This document shows positions 49,415 through 61,917 of a DNA stretch of 64,000 nucleotides, piece by piece; the first letter of the stretch is position 1, and each line of letters opens with the position of its first letter. The translations under genes and the position numbers were made by a program. The stretch spans positions 35,400,098 to 35,464,097 of the forward strand of contig NC_069138.1 of assembly GCF_026914265.1 (NCBI RefSeq). Reading direction: 5' to 3'. Under the pieces are notes generated by a model. That model saw only the letters and a program-made list of their open reading frames with translations. It was not told where the DNA came from and did not search any database. This stretch comes from Mya arenaria. Taxonomy: Eukaryota > Mollusca > Bivalvia > Myida > Myidae.

Positions 49415-49500
49415 TTACTGAACGGGCTCGAACACGTAGGCTCTTGGCTAAGAGGCGTACACATACACCACTTGACCACTTACACTCAAAACTGTGTGTG
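49415..49500 (-). mobile_element. tRNA-derived SINE head
   Basis: On the minus strand, A-box-like TAAGTGGTCAAGTGGTGTA and B-box-like GTGTTCGAGCCCG, with CTCTTAGCCAAGAGCC between them. The last of these words recalls the CTCTTAGCCAAGAGG of the SINE at 12,070. Confidence 0.55.
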
Positions 49501-50080
49501 TATGCTCCCCGAGGTTTCAGATTTAGAACGAAGAAAAACCCCACACCTGAACAATTTTTGTCACTCAATACTATGTACAAGTTTTGGGAAAGTGTTCAGG
49601 TTATAGGTAACCTAAGGCAAATGATATTTTGAAATGGCTATATATGACGTCTGACCATAACTTTGAAGATGTGTGACTGACACACTGTATTTATGAGTAT
49701 TTATGAAGCGGTCACAAAGTGGCCAACCCTTTGATACTTATGTGTGGCCTAGACCTTGAAGTGTCCGCTCGACAGGTCAGACCTTTTTGCTTAGTCAATA
49801 TGAAATTCTTCAATCGGTTGAGGGGCTATAGAGCGGACATCAAACGGTTGGCGGATGGACGGTAATATGGACAAGGTGGTCCCTTTTGAGAAAATAAAAT
49901 GCCACATAGTGCTTTATAAAGAAGCCATGAAAGGAGGGCACGAAATGATACCGAATGGACGGTCAAACAGTGGTCTCTTTGGGTATAATTGAAATATAAC
50001 ATGGTGGCTTATGAAGTTGCCATGTATAGAGGGGACATAAACTAGTTCCCAGAATCGTGCACTCAGTAAAACCACGGTCT
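49501..50080. other. Low-copy DNA with loosely repeated GGACGGT words
   Basis: GGACGGTAATATGG, GGACGGTCAAACAG and GCGGACATCAAACGG-type phrases recur about every 100-120 bases (about 49,840-50,040), suggesting a very eroded tandem repeat. No gene. Confidence 0.35.
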
Positions 50081-51260
50081 TTAAAACTGCACTCTCACAG
50101 ATATACCATTTTTATCCTGTCACCTGCATACAAATCGGTCCAATAACAAGGTGCCGTGTAAACTTTAGTTTATTAGGATAGTAGACCACGTGATGTTTAT
50201 CTACAGTCAGGTGGTCATGTGACCGCGAAAACGAACTTCTTTTATATATCTGCAATGTCAGAAGAAAAGCAGAACTGCCGTTTCAGTATCTTATCAATGG
50301 ACCACTAACAGCCGACCTCAGCAATCACTCGCCCATAAAGTCCCATCATTATGCAAAATAATGACACTGGCAAAACAATCGACCTGGAATCTTCATGAGA
50401 TGTGAAAATCTTACCCCACCCGCAAATGCTGGAAACTGTGAAACAGCATTCAACGATACTCGTCGATAGTTTATTTCATTTCTGTGGTGAATGACAAAAT
50501 CTCACTTACAACAGAAATGAATGATCTCTTTGCCAGTGCAGTTATGATCATTCAACACTATCAACATCATTTAAATCCATTTAATATGTTGCGATTGTTT
50601 GTAAACACTCGTGATCTTGAATTTTGACCTGTGGCTGTGTACTGTACTCTGACTTGCGGAATAATTGTTACATCATCAGATAATGTTCAGAGACTGATCC
50701 ATGCTTATGCACGTTTAAAAGTATTTTTATGTTTTGAATTGATATTGACGTATTAAAATGCAATGACTTTGAATATAAACGTACTAAAAAAGTTGAACAG
50801 CTTTACGAACTATTTTGGGGGCGATTTAAACATGGATACCGAGTGTGATGACGTCAACAGGGAAAAACAGTTGTCCCCCTTACTTTTAAAGATTCTTATT
50901 AATTTTAAGGTTTTATAGTGTTTAATTAAACAAAGTAACAGGATAAATAGAATACTAGGTTAGTGCCGTGGATGGAGAAAGTTTATCTGGCTCGGCTGCG
51001 GATTTTATCGGGTTCGCCTTCGGCTCACCCGATAAATTCCTCCGCCTTGCCAGATAAACTTCCTCCATCCACGGCACTAACCTAGTATTCTCTATTTACA
51101 ACTTTTTTATTTTTGTCTTGGAAAGAGCAAATTTTTGCGTAAATATCTTCAAACTAATGATATAAGATTGCTGACAAATAATCAGTAATAATTAGTTCCA
51201 AGACAAAAAATAAAAAAAAGTTGTCAAAACGTTCAATCTGTGAGAGTGCAGCTTTAAAGA
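50081..51260. mobile_element. Disrupted or adjacent fragments of MITE family 1
   Basis: A left end (TTTAAAACTGCACTCTCACAG) lies at about 50,083. A body and right end (ACAACTTTTTTATTTTTGTC ... TGTGAGAGTGCAGCTTTAA) lie at about 51,099-51,257. They may be one element split by later insertions, including the hairpin next to the body, or two separate fragments. Confidence 0.45.
50944..51098. repeat. Long hairpin, about 60-bp arms
   Basis: GAATACTAGGTTAGTGCCGT and GTTTATCTGGC on the left pair with GCCAGATAAAC and ACGGCACTAACCTAGTATTC on the right. The loop itself contains TTTATCGGGT...ACCCGATAAA. It is joined directly to the truncated MITE body on its right. Confidence 0.85.
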
Positions 51261-52430
51261 TAAGCCCTCACAGAGTTCATGTTTGCTATAATTGATATCA
51301 AAACGTGTTCTAAATGAGTTATTTTATCGAAGCCCCAAACCTTCTCTTCCGGCAAGATGAAATCGTTTTGCTATATTTTTAAATAAGTTAGAACAAAAGG
51401 ACTCTTATTTGAAGTTCTGATGACTACTTCGTATTGTAACAAGGAGTTTGCGTATATAACAAGCGATCATAAATTTTCACATAAATTGGCTATTTTCAAG
51501 AAAAGAAATAAAAAAAGTTGTCAAAGCGTTCAATCTGTGAGAATGCAGCTTTTCTAACGGCTTTGAACGCTTCGTTGTTGTGTGTTGCATGATTGGTTGA
51601 TTAACATTATCACGTGATGTTATCAATGTATTGAAAATGCCAATTTGCTCTAAAACTTTAACCGGACGCTGACGCTGACGCTGACACCAGGTCGAGTAGT
51701 ATAACCCCCATTATACTTCAAATAGTCGAGGTAAATAAATGTTCGAGCACTTGTTTATGTTTGAAATGATTGTGTACAAAAGGAGATGTTCCGGACCATT
51801 TAGCTTCAAGAAAACGTTTGGAAAAGGGATAGCCAAAACGTAACAAATGGTAAGTAATGTTCATTTTGTTATGTAGTTATATTTTGTACAATATTTTCCG
51901 TGTTACAAGTGAGATACTCAATTGATCAAAGGGAAGTAATAGCAATTGTTTTAAAAAGTAGTGTTTGGAGATGTTATTTTCGCTTCTAAGCTTGCAGTGA
52001 AACTTCCACTGTTTATTTCCACTAATAAAGCACCTTATTTCACAGAAAAACATGAACGAAATAATAATCTACTAAGAGTTTAGATAGTATACACTACGCT
52101 AAATTATATAGTTTCCTTTAGTACATATGACCACACACTATAAGATGTTCCTTTTCATCTTTACGTAGATTTTCTGATCATGCACAAGATGTCCTTTTCC
52201 CAGTGATCGGTGTTCTTGTGTACACTATGATACTCCCGCCTCTAGAGTTTGATTATACTGTTATATTGGTAGTCATACAGTTGACTTGGCGCGTTCTTGT
52301 TGCACATAGGTAGATGAAAAAATGGAATACAAAATTTCGTTGTATTGTTTCTTACATATACACCAACCATTAAAACAATCGGTAGCGTACCAACCATCAT
52401 ACAGTAATACGGAGTAGGTTTTAATAAACG
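51261..52430. other. Downstream flank of gene C
   Basis: From about 51,465 it is homologous to the gene A flank (26,485 onward), starting inside a family-1 MITE. It includes GACGCTGACGCTGACACC at about 51,670 and a donor-like AATGGTAAGTAATG at about 51,847. 51,261-51,464 holds nothing recognised. Confidence 0.5.
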
Positions 52431-54846
52431 TTATACAACAGCACTGAAGACCTCCAATCCAACCAGAAGTTTTCTGCTCACTGGACAGAATGATAAATTA
52501 AACGGAGCATTCTGGGACCCAAAATCTTTTAACGATAAGATAACTTTCAGGTTCCTCTCCTTTCCGTTTATCAAAACTATATGACGAGGACTGCGAGCAA
52601 ACACTAGTATTCGTTCCTTCCCGACCTTGGTGGATTCAGATGACAAGTTTAGCAACGGGTCTTCATATGTGTTCAGTAAACTTCCGTTGAAATCAACTTG
52701 AAAGACACGACTACTGCCAGACTCAATAACGTAAATTGAGGAAGAGCTAACGGTTATATATCGTGCAGCTCTAGTCTGCATTGAAAATGATTGCAACACA
52801 TCTCCAGCCATCGATAATCTTTCTACATACGAGTATCCTGGTGCCTTTTCGTGGTGTTCGTAGAATACAAAAAGGCTTTTATCAGTGTATGCTAGTCCAT
52901 AGCATGAACCTGATACGACGATATTTATCCCAGCAATTACTGATTCATTTTTAACGCTTACCAATTGTACTCTGCATGCATTTGGAAGAGCAACAGCTGC
53001 GTGGCCGCTAGGGAGAGCACACATCTGCCAAGGGCGTCCAATCAGTTCAATGCGTGACAAGACCTTGTTGACATTAATATCTACAAGCTTAACACATTTA
53101 TTATTATTGTCAGCCATAAGACATTTTCCTGGTTCCACAAGAGCGGAACTTGTTATTTCGGGTCCATGTTTGTCTTCTGTGCATGAAATGTCCAGCTCGG
53201 GATCTTTTGTCCATTCCACAGTAGATAGATCTATGTCTGTCTCTGATGTAATTCCTGCAATGAAAGAAGTGTAGACAATTCAAGAAGAAAAAGTAAGAAC
53301 AATTCACGAGTAAATGAAATTGAAAGGTCGTTATATAGTTAGAGGCTTTCATACAGAAATTCAATCAGCATTCGCCGAACGACCGAAATAGAGATCGACT
53401 AGTGTGTATTGAAACACTATTACATATTATTGTCCCAGCTCTGCGTTTTATAAGAATTGTTTCGTTTTAGATATATTTGAAATGCAGATGTCTAATAATA
53501 CTTTTTCAGATACGTGACGTCGACCGTGAAAATGAGTCCTGCAGCGGTAGCAGGCAATTTTTTGCAAACTATCGTGTCTCATAAGCAGGCAATCAGTACT
53601 GTCAACCCCCATTTGCTCGAACTCCCAGGGACCGGCGAAAATACCTCGAGAGTCGGGAATTCCGAGCCATACCGGAATGCTTACATTCATTATAAAGAAA
53701 TCGGTGCCTTACATCCAATTTTAGCCAAAGAGGAATTCGAGCCTATCGAGTTCCAGCTAACGGAGTTTGACTGTACTATTTGGATTATAAGTATTTGAAA
53801 GTTATCTCTAATTCGAATTTTATTTATTGTTTCATGTTATAATCAAATCGCTTGTTAAATTCAGTTTTTGATAATTATATGAATGCCACTACATGACTCA
53901 TTTTCGCAGACGACGTCACAATTATTAATTTTCTATTGATACTTCTCAGATTTAAACCTTCATTGGAAAAGTCGACACGTCCTAAGATGTCTGAAGAGTT
54001 GATCAGAGCTTCAGTGTGTTTGTCTGTCAAAAATGTGCAACGAACAGACGTGTCCAAAATGATCTCTGCGTTGATCTTATTGATTTCTCCTTGCAGCTTC
54101 ACAAGTTGCTTCTTGGCCATTTTCGCATGAATGAAGTGCTGGTGTAACTGTTTTTCTGTCGTTTGCATGTCTGTTGTCGTTTCTGCTAGAGTCTGTTTTA
54201 AGCCTTTTATCCCAACTCTCAATTTTGAAAGTATCTCTTTTTGTTTGATCTCGTTTTCTTTCATACTTTTCAGCAACACATTTTCCTTTGTATCCAGAAC
54301 AAGATTCATATGTGTCCTAAATTTCCTCAGATTCTGTATTTCTTCTTTTGTGTTTTCTGATATGAACGTCTCGGAATCGTTTACTTCATTGTTCAAAGCG
54401 GAAAGTACAGTTTCCATGTGTGCAATGTTTTTGTTTAGTGTTTTATACTCCTCGGACTCTTTGTATTGTTTTGCTGTCTCTGACAAATATTCAACCTTAC
54501 AATTTCGGTGGTGTAACACAACGCAGTCTGGGCATCCAAGGTCATCATGGGTTGGACAATAAAATTTTATCATTTCACTACTGTGTTCATGACACGGTTC
54601 GGTAGGCAGAAAATCAGCTTTGTTTTTGTTCATATAAAAAGAAGGCATTTTATCTTTCGTTAGGAAAACATGATTTCTTGAAATGGCGAACCTCTTGTGG
54701 GCAGATATACAAAGATCACACATAAACTCCTTGCAAATTTTGCAGTAACCATTGGCGCTGATCTCCCTCCCGTCTTTCAGGCACGGCTGACAATGTAAAA
54801 CAAACTCCGTTGAGGCATTGTCTAATTTTCGTCCAGCAACCTCCAT
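52431..54846 (-). CDS. TRIM-like gene C: two B-boxes, coiled coil, NHL-like propeller
   Basis: Coding exons 54,846-53,943 and 53,254-52,431 join in phase 1 (donor GAGAA|GTATCA; acceptor TTCATTGCAG) into 575 aa. The open frame continues 15 codons upstream of ATG 54,846, but those codons cross the candidate 5'UTR acceptor (TTTTACAG|GTGGATAATG), and the other copies start at the equivalent ATG, so 54,846 is preferred. The N-terminus has the same zinc-ligand pattern as B; one Pro next to a B-box 1 Cys is Leu (CDLC), and CSDC is CPDC, ligands unchanged. The propeller belongs to the A type, about 73% identical to B by eye, while the B-box/coiled-coil exon is about 88% identical. No RING. No stop or frameshift: presumed functional. 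Confidence 0.87.
53599..53773. mobile_element. pogo/Tigger-like MITE in the intron of gene C
   Basis: TA flanks at 53,597-53,598 and 53,774-53,775. Ends are CTGTCAACCCCC and GAGTTTGACTG. More decayed than in B or D. Confidence 0.75.
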
Positions 54847-54853
54847 TATCCAC

Positions 54854-55167
54854 CTGTAAAATTTGTTTACGTTGATAATATGCACAGGCACGCCAATCAG
54901 TCATACAGTTTAACAACAGGTGTTCGACACATAGCCTGGACACTAAAATAAGGCCTTTCAATCCTTTGATACTGTTTAGATAGTATTATTATTTCTATTT
55001 AAACAGAGACTAGCACTGAAAAGGAATATTTTAGTGTCAGATCTATTTGACGTACACCGTCCGGTCGTGAGTTTATCTTTGAGAAATTAACTGGGTTACT
55101 TGCTATCTTGTCTGTAGTTTAGATTTTAGAAATATTAAGCGATTTAGCAGGAAGTAAAATTGATTAC
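54854..55167 (-). other. Candidate 5'UTR intron of gene C
   Basis: Donor AAAAAG|GTAATC at 55,167, acceptor TTTTACAG at 54,854; 314 bp. Most of it aligns with the 311-bp intron of A. Confidence 0.5.
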
Positions 55168-55334
55168 CTTTTTCAATCTGCAAATATACCAATTCTTTCA
55201 GATAACTCACTAACTACTAATACATTTCCACGTATACAAACGATTCATATAATAAACATTTCCAATTATATAGTGTTGTATTTAAAGCTATAACACTTGG
55301 AGACTACAAAACAAGGAGACGCCGAAACATACAA

Positions 55335-55424
55335 ACGCCACATGTTCGTACTATGAACGATTTTATTGGTCGATAATATGACATTCATACATCGTTTATT
55401 TTGTAGCTACTCGGCAATTTCCGG
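55335..55424 (-). promoter_or_regulatory. Conserved upstream block of gene C (candidate promoter)
   Basis: ACGCCACATG (the CRE-like word has lost one base match), TTCGTACTATGAACGA and GCTACTCGGCAATTTCCGG. Same arrangement as in A. Confidence 0.4.
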
Positions 55425-56259
55425 TCTCTGATTAGATAAAGGGAAATATTACCTTAAGGGAGGTTAAACTTTATATTGCAATGACTGTGTTCAAGTCTAA
55501 TGAAATGTTTTAATTGTAAACTGCAGCCGCTGGCTCACTCTTTTACTTATGAATTCACACGATGTTTGTATTTGGCAGACTCGAGCGTACAAAGGAGATA
55601 CAGGAATACAATAACAAATGTCAAAATGATAAAAAAGTATTCATGAGCGCTCATTATTTTTACTAGAACATAAATCGGCTCATCTGTCCAAGTCCATCGT
55701 ATATTTAAAGATGGTGCTAGTTCATTATTGTAGTTTGAGACATTGAAATTTTGACCGAGGCTTTCGATGTACCGGGTCTGTGATCTAATTCAATTTATGC
55801 AACTGACTATTGTCTGGATACGATGGTGCTGTTTATGATCATCTGATGCTAGTAGTAGGCGCTTCTACAACATTGTACATGTTTAAGACAAGACATGTTT
55901 CTCCAAGGCTATGCATGTACCAGGTTATCATTGTAGTACAATATTCAAGGAACTGCATAGTGGTAACTGCTCTTCCGAAGTTCTTTCATTAACATAAGGA
56001 AAGGCAATGATAAATTCATTAAAGTTGCACGTTTTATTTTGTGACCCGGGATCCACCACGAGGAATAGATTCAGCCATTTCAACTTTGAATATCCCATTA
56101 CAAAGACTGACCACAGGAGTGACATATTCACAACCTTTCATAATCTGCCGGGGCAATTCATAAACATGTAAATGCGTTCCGTTTACCAAATAAGTATATG
56201 CTACAAAAACCGTGCATTATTCTTCTATGTTAATCTGGAACCAGTACATGAACATTTTA
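55425..56259. repeat. DNA between gene C and its spacer, with an interspersed repeat
   Basis: About 55,660-55,960 is the counterpart of 47,600-47,950. This roughly 760-bp segment is absent from the equivalent place beside gene A. No gene. Confidence 0.5.
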
Positions 56260-57166
56260 TCGATAATCGCACTCATTGATTGGTTATAGCTAGTAACGTT
56301 TCTATGTGATTTGTTTAAATTCATTAGAAAAAAATCTTATAAATATGAAATGGATGTTGCATTTGTTGCATTCTGATTTTGAAGTCTGCAAAACTTGAAT
56401 AGTTTAGTATACATGTGTTAACTTACATTGCGACAAAAGAAGCACTGATTTGAAATACAGTGATTTACATTACGAAAAGGGCTTACTTGTATAAATACAT
56501 ATAGTATTTATTATAGATACATATAGTATTTATTATATAAATATATATTTATTAACTTTAGTATAGATACATATAGTATTTATTATATAAATATATATCT
56601 ATTGATTTTAGATCTCTACGATGATAATTTTGGTTTAAACCGTATTTAATGTATATAAGTACATTAGGCAAAGACAAAAAGTACATACATAATAAGTACG
56701 GGTTGAGCAGATAGCTAGAGCTAATATTGATACCTCTCTTATCTGTCATTTTATATAGTCAGCACCCAGCAGTGCATGATCATTTTGTGTATCATATTAC
56801 AATGTGCATATTTTTGCAATATGCTACAATGCACACATGTTTTTTAGAAAATACTGCAAGATACTTGAATGCTCCGAAATGCTAGTCTTTGTTAAAGTAG
56901 TTGTGCCACTAGGAGTAAAAAACATGTGCTTTTAAGCATTACATTGTACGCATTGAATATAAACAGTATAGCATACTGTTTGTTTACACAATTGTAATTA
57001 CTCTTACCCCTGCCATTCCCTATCTCAAGTAAATACCTGAATCACTCAATAGATGAACCATCCACGAAGCGATTTTTCATTTATTGATGAGTATGAAAAA
57101 TAAAATAACATCAAAATATGTTTAGTTAACAAAGTAGTATCTTTAAAAACACAAGGAAGTCAGAGA
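56260..57166. repeat. Array spacer S2, left part
   Basis: Counterpart of 38,000-38,722. It contains a short extra duplication of ATACATATAGTATTTATTAT (about 56,498, 56,517 and 56,567) and about 100 bases near 56,885-56,990 not present in S1. Confidence 0.65.
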
Positions 57167-57170
57167 TTAA

Positions 57171-57535
57171 AGTGACACTGTTATTTAAAATCAATATATA
57201 CACATGTATAACAACATAAATTTTGACTGATAAACCTTTAACATCTTACTAAATAATGCATTTATTGAAAATATATTAACCGATAACACAATTGTAGCCG
57301 TCTTTTTAATAGCAGAAAGCGTAAAAATATTAAATGAATGGTGAATGCTAAAAGATTGACTGTGGTCAACTATAGTCACATATGGTAGAAATACCGTGTT
57401 TTATGCTCATTTGTTTCAACTTTAACTCGGCATCCTTCATAAGAACCATCGTTTTCGACATTTATTCATCCTTTTTGGAATATTAAACAATAGTATTAAT
57501 TGTTGTAAATCTTATTAGGGAATAAGTGTAGATCT
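57171..57535. mobile_element. MITE family 3, uninterrupted copy
   Basis: TTAA at 57,167-57,170 precedes AGTGACACTG; GTGTAGATCT precedes TTAA at 57,536-57,539. This copy shows the empty site for the 1.9-kb element in S1 (single TAA at 57,250-57,252). Confidence 0.75.
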
Positions 57536-57539
57536 TTAA

Positions 57540-57782
57540 AGGGATTCGCTAATGTTTTTTTGTAAAAGGCACGTTTTGTATGACGAAATAAAGTGTAGCA
57601 AATCATTATGAGTGTTAGTGTTAAAACTAAGCTCGAACCCTTCAGTAAATGTTAATATTTGCTCATTTATCATCTTTGGAGACCACAATTTTCATTAGCA
57701 AACAGCTTTGAGCGATTCGTTGTTGCGTGTTCCGTGTTCCACGTGATAATATCAATGTATTGACGTACATGTTTTTGTATAA
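57540..57782. repeat. Array spacer S2, right part
   Basis: Counterpart of 41,003-41,250. Identity to that segment rises abruptly at about 57,697. Confidence 0.6.
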
Positions 57783-57872
57783 GTCATAGTGGCCCAGTGG
57801 GTAAAAACGTCGTTTTCTTTTTCTCTTGAGTTTACCGGAGTTGGTTTGCATCCCACTAAAACCAAAATACTT
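57783..57872 (+). mobile_element. tRNA-derived SINE head
   Basis: AGTGGCCCAGTGGGTAAAAA and GGTTTGCATCCC; duplicate of 41,251-41,340. Confidence 0.55.
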
Positions 57873-58306
57873 TTTATACTACAATTGTACTTTCTACAGG
57901 TTCGATATCATAAAGTAATGATCAAATAAGTTGTGTTTTCAAATACATTACCGGGTATACTTTTTTGGTCCCAAACAGCCCCTTCATGGAGTTATTTTCT
58001 CAAATCAATTTTAGGCATGTTCTGCATGGGCGCTCAAAAGCTTGTAATGATTAAGTAATACAAAGATAATACATATAGAAGATATTCGTTGATTTCAGTG
58101 TAAGATCGTCATTTATTTCATGAGTCTCATAAAAAAACACTTTTTCACGATTAGTGAATCCACGATTAATCACGAGTCAAAATATTATACGATGTACACT
58201 GAAAAAAAAAACAAATTTCTAGTTCCGTTCATGCTTATCAAGTTATGAGATAATATATTAGTTGCTAAATTTATTTTTCAAAACGTCCCATTATGGCATA
58301 CCTCTT

Positions 58307-58396
58307 TGCTACTCGTGGGACGCACCTCACGCGTAGTGCTACTTGTTGGACGCCCCTCACGCATAATGCTACTCATGGGACGCCCCTCACGCTTCA
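58307..58396. repeat. Three 30-bp tandem units
   Basis: Same units and order as 41,777-41,866, with no differences seen by eye; carried along by the B/D duplication. Confidence 0.9.
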
Positions 58397-59455
58397 GATG
58401 AGATACTTTATTAACATTTTAATTTACCGATAAATTTTGGTTAACGCATTTATTTCTATAATATTGAAGTTATAACTGAAAATGTCGGCTAGCCCTAAAT
58501 CTTTAAATGGACACCGACGCTGACGCTGACACCAGGTCGAGTAGTATAACCCCCATTATTCAGGCTTCGAATAGTCGAGGTACAAAATTATGTTTAAGCA
58601 CTTGTTTATGTTTGTTATGATTGTGTTCGAAAGCAGACGTTCCGGACCATTCAGCTTCAAGAAAACGTTGGAAAAGGGATAGCCAAAACGTAACAAATGG
58701 TAAGTAATGTTCATTTTATTATGTAGTTATAATTTTGTACAAATGTTCCGTGTTAAAAGTGAGATACTCAGTTGATCAAAGGGAAGTAAAAGCAATTGTT
58801 TTAAAAAGTAGTAAATGAAGTTGTTATTTTCGCTTCTAAGCTTGCAGTGAAACTTCCACTGTTTATTTTAACTGATAAGACACCTTATTTCACAGAAAAA
58901 CATGAACGAAATAATAATCTACTTAGAGTCTAGATAGTATACAGTGCGCTAAATTATATAGTTTCCTTTAGTACATATGACCACACATATAAGACGTTTC
59001 TTTTCATCTTATTACAGATTTTATGATAATGCGTAAGATGTCCTTTTCCCGCATGATCGGTGTTCTGGTATTTAATGTATAGAGTAAGTAATATGATACT
59101 CTCGCCTCTAGAGTTTCATTACACTGTTATACTGCTAGGCATATACAGTTGTTCTTGGTGTACATAATTATGTAGATGAATCAATGGAATAAAAAATTTA
59201 GTTCGTGAAACGCCAAATATTAAAACACTCGGTAACGTACCAACCAGCCTACAGTGATACGGAACCAATTATTAGTTCACGTTCCTTTCCATCTTAACGT
59301 AGGTTTAACGATGATGCGTTATTATGTAGATGAATAAATGGAATACAAAATTTCGTTGTACTGTATCTTCCGTTAACACCAAACATTAAAACAATCGGTA
59401 ACGTACAAACCGTCCTACAGTCATACGGAACCAATCAAAGTAGTTTTAATCAACG

Positions 59456-61910
59456 TTAAATAACAGCACTGAAGACATCCAATCCAACCAGAAGTTTTTT
59501 GCTCACTGGACAGAATGATAAATTGTACCCGTCATTCTGGAACCCAAGGTCTTTTAAAGATAAGATAACTTTCAGGTCCCTCTCCTTTCCGTTTATCAAA
59601 ACTACATGCCAATGACTGCGAGCAAACACTAGTATTCGTTCCTTTCCGATGTTGATGGACTCATATGGCCAGTATAGTATCGGAGCGTCATATGTGTTCA
59701 GCAAACTTCCGTTGAAATCAAGTTGAATGATTCGTTTAACAGCAGAATCACCAGTCAAGTAAATTGAAGAAGAGCTAATGGTTAGATAACGTGGAGATGA
59801 AGCATTTGTTGTCATCGATTGCAACACTTCTCCAGTCATCGATAGTCTTTCTACATACGAACATGCTGGTGCATTTTTCTTATGTCTGTAGGATACAAAA
59901 AGGCTTTTATCAGTGTATGCTAGTCCATAGCATGAACCGGAAACGTCGAAATTTGTCCCAGCAATTACTGAATCGTTCTTAACGCTCACAAATTGTACTT
60001 TGCATGCACTTGGAAGAGCAACAGCTGCGTGACCGCCAGGGAGGGCACACACCTGCCAAGGGTCTCCAATCAATTCACTACGTGACAAGACCTTGTTGAC
60101 GTTGATATCTACAAGCTTAACACATTCATTCTCAATGTCGGCCAAAATACATTTTCCTGGTTCCACGAAAGCGGAACTTGTTATCAAGAATCGGTTTGTG
60201 TCTTCTGTGCAGGAAATGTCCAGCTCGGCATCTTTTGTCCATTCCACAGTAGATAGATCGATGTCTGTCTCTGATGTTATTCCTGTAATAAAAGAAGCGT
60301 AGACAATTTAAGTAAAAGTAAGAACAAATACACGAGTAAATAAAATTGAAAGGTCGTTATAAAGTTATATGCTTTGATACAGAAATTTAATCAGCATTCG
60401 CCGAACACCCCATTTGACAGAGATCGACTAATGCGTATTGAAACACTATTACATATAATTGCCCTATGGCTTGCGTTTTATAAGAATTGTTTCGTATTAG
60501 ACATATTTAAAATGCAGATGTCTAATGATACTTTTAAGATACGTGACGTCGACCGCGAGAATGAGTCCTGCAGCGGTAGAAAGTTCATTTGTGCAAACTT
60601 ACTGTGTCTCATAAGCAGACAATAAGTACAGTCATACCCCGTTTGTTCGAACTCCCAGGGACCGGCGAAAATACCTCGAGCGTCGTAAATTTTGAGCAAA
60701 GCTGGAATGCTTACATTCAGTAAAAAGAAATCGCTCCTTTACATCCAGTTCGAGCCAACGAGGAATTCGAGCCAAGTGAGTTCGAGCCAACCGGGGTTCG
60801 AGCCAACGGGGTTCGACTGTACTATTTGGATTACTAGTATTTAAAAGTTATCTCCTATTCGAATTGTATACATTTTTTTATATTACAATCCAATCGCTTG
60901 TTTAAATTCAGTTTTTGATAATTATGTGAATGCCAACTCGTGACTCATTTTCGCAGACGACGTCACAATTATTAATTAAATGCAGATTTGATACTTCTAA
61001 GATCTAAACCTTCATTGGAGAAATCGACCCGTCCGAAAAAGTCTGAAGAGTTGATCAGAGCTTCCGTTTGTATGTCTTTTAGGAATGTGCAACGAACAGA
61101 CGTGTCCAAAATTATCTCTGCGTTGATCTTATTGATTTCTCCTTGCAGCTTCACAAGTTGCTTCTTGGCCATTTTCGCACAAATAAAATGCTGGTGTAAC
61201 TGTTTTTCTGCCGTATGCATGCCTGTTGTCGTTTCTGATAGAGTCTGTTTTAAGCCTTTTATTCCATATCTCAATTTTGAAAGTATCTCTTTTTGTTTGA
61301 TCTCGTTTTCTTTCATACTTTTCAGCAACATATTTTCTCGTGTATCCAGAACAAGATTGATGCGTGCCCTAAATGTCCTCAGTTTCTGTATTTCTTCTTT
61401 TGTGTTTTCTGATACGAACGCTTCGGAATCGTTTACTTCGTTGTTTAAAGCGGAAATCACAGTTTCCATGTGTACAATGTTTTCGTTTAGTGTTTCATAC
61501 TCCTCGGACTCTTTGTATTGTTTTGCTGTCTCTGACAAATACTCAACCTTACAATTTCGGTGATGTAACACAACGCAGTCTGAGCATCCAAGGTCATCAT
61601 GGGTTGGACAATAAAACTTTATCATTTCACTAGTGTGTTCATGACAAGGTTCGGTAGGCAGAAAATCAGCCTTGTCTTTGTTCGTATAAAAAGAAGGCAT
61701 TTTATCTTTTGTAAGGAATACGTGATTTCTTGACATGGCGAACCTCTTGTGGGCAGATATACAAGGATCACACATAAACTCCTTGCAAATTTTGCAGAAA
61801 CCATTGGCGCTGATCTCCCTCTTGTCTTTCAGGCACGGCTGACAATGTAAAACGAACTCTGTTGAGGCATTCCCATTGTCATTGTCTGACTTTCGTCCAC
61901 CATCTTCCAT
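59456..61910 (-). CDS. TRIM-like gene D: two B-boxes, coiled coil, NHL-like propeller
   Basis: Coding exons 61,910-60,995 and 60,282-59,456 join in phase 1 into 580 aa, exactly 16,520 bases from gene B. Differences from B noticed by eye: Met to Lys in GEIN(M/K)IN; Asp to Tyr in LR(D/Y)GIKG; Leu to Phe in SSA(L/F)VEPG; Ser-Asp to Thr-Gly in IYL(SD/TG)DS; Cys to Trp in RSH(C/W)HV. Zinc ligands and splice sites are identical to B. The product is RING-less like the others, so ubiquitin ligase activity is not supported; the function is unknown. Presumed functional, or a very recent duplicate. The right part of its module continues past the window end. Confidence 0.88.
60629..60819. mobile_element. 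pogo/Tigger-like MITE in the intron of gene D
   Basis: TA flanks at 60,627-60,628 and 60,820-60,821; 191 bp, almost identical to the copy in B. Confidence 0.85.
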
Positions 61911-61917
61911 GATTTAC

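Noticed and set aside
53875..54891. Start of gene C at the upstream ATG (54,891)
   Set aside because: The extra 15 codons cross the conserved acceptor before ATG 54,846, and the other copies start at the equivalent of 54,846.
42936..61910. Calling the TRIM-like genes E3 ubiquitin ligases or naming an orthologue
   Set aside because: No RING domain is present, and the family is too expanded in invertebrates to assign orthology by eye.
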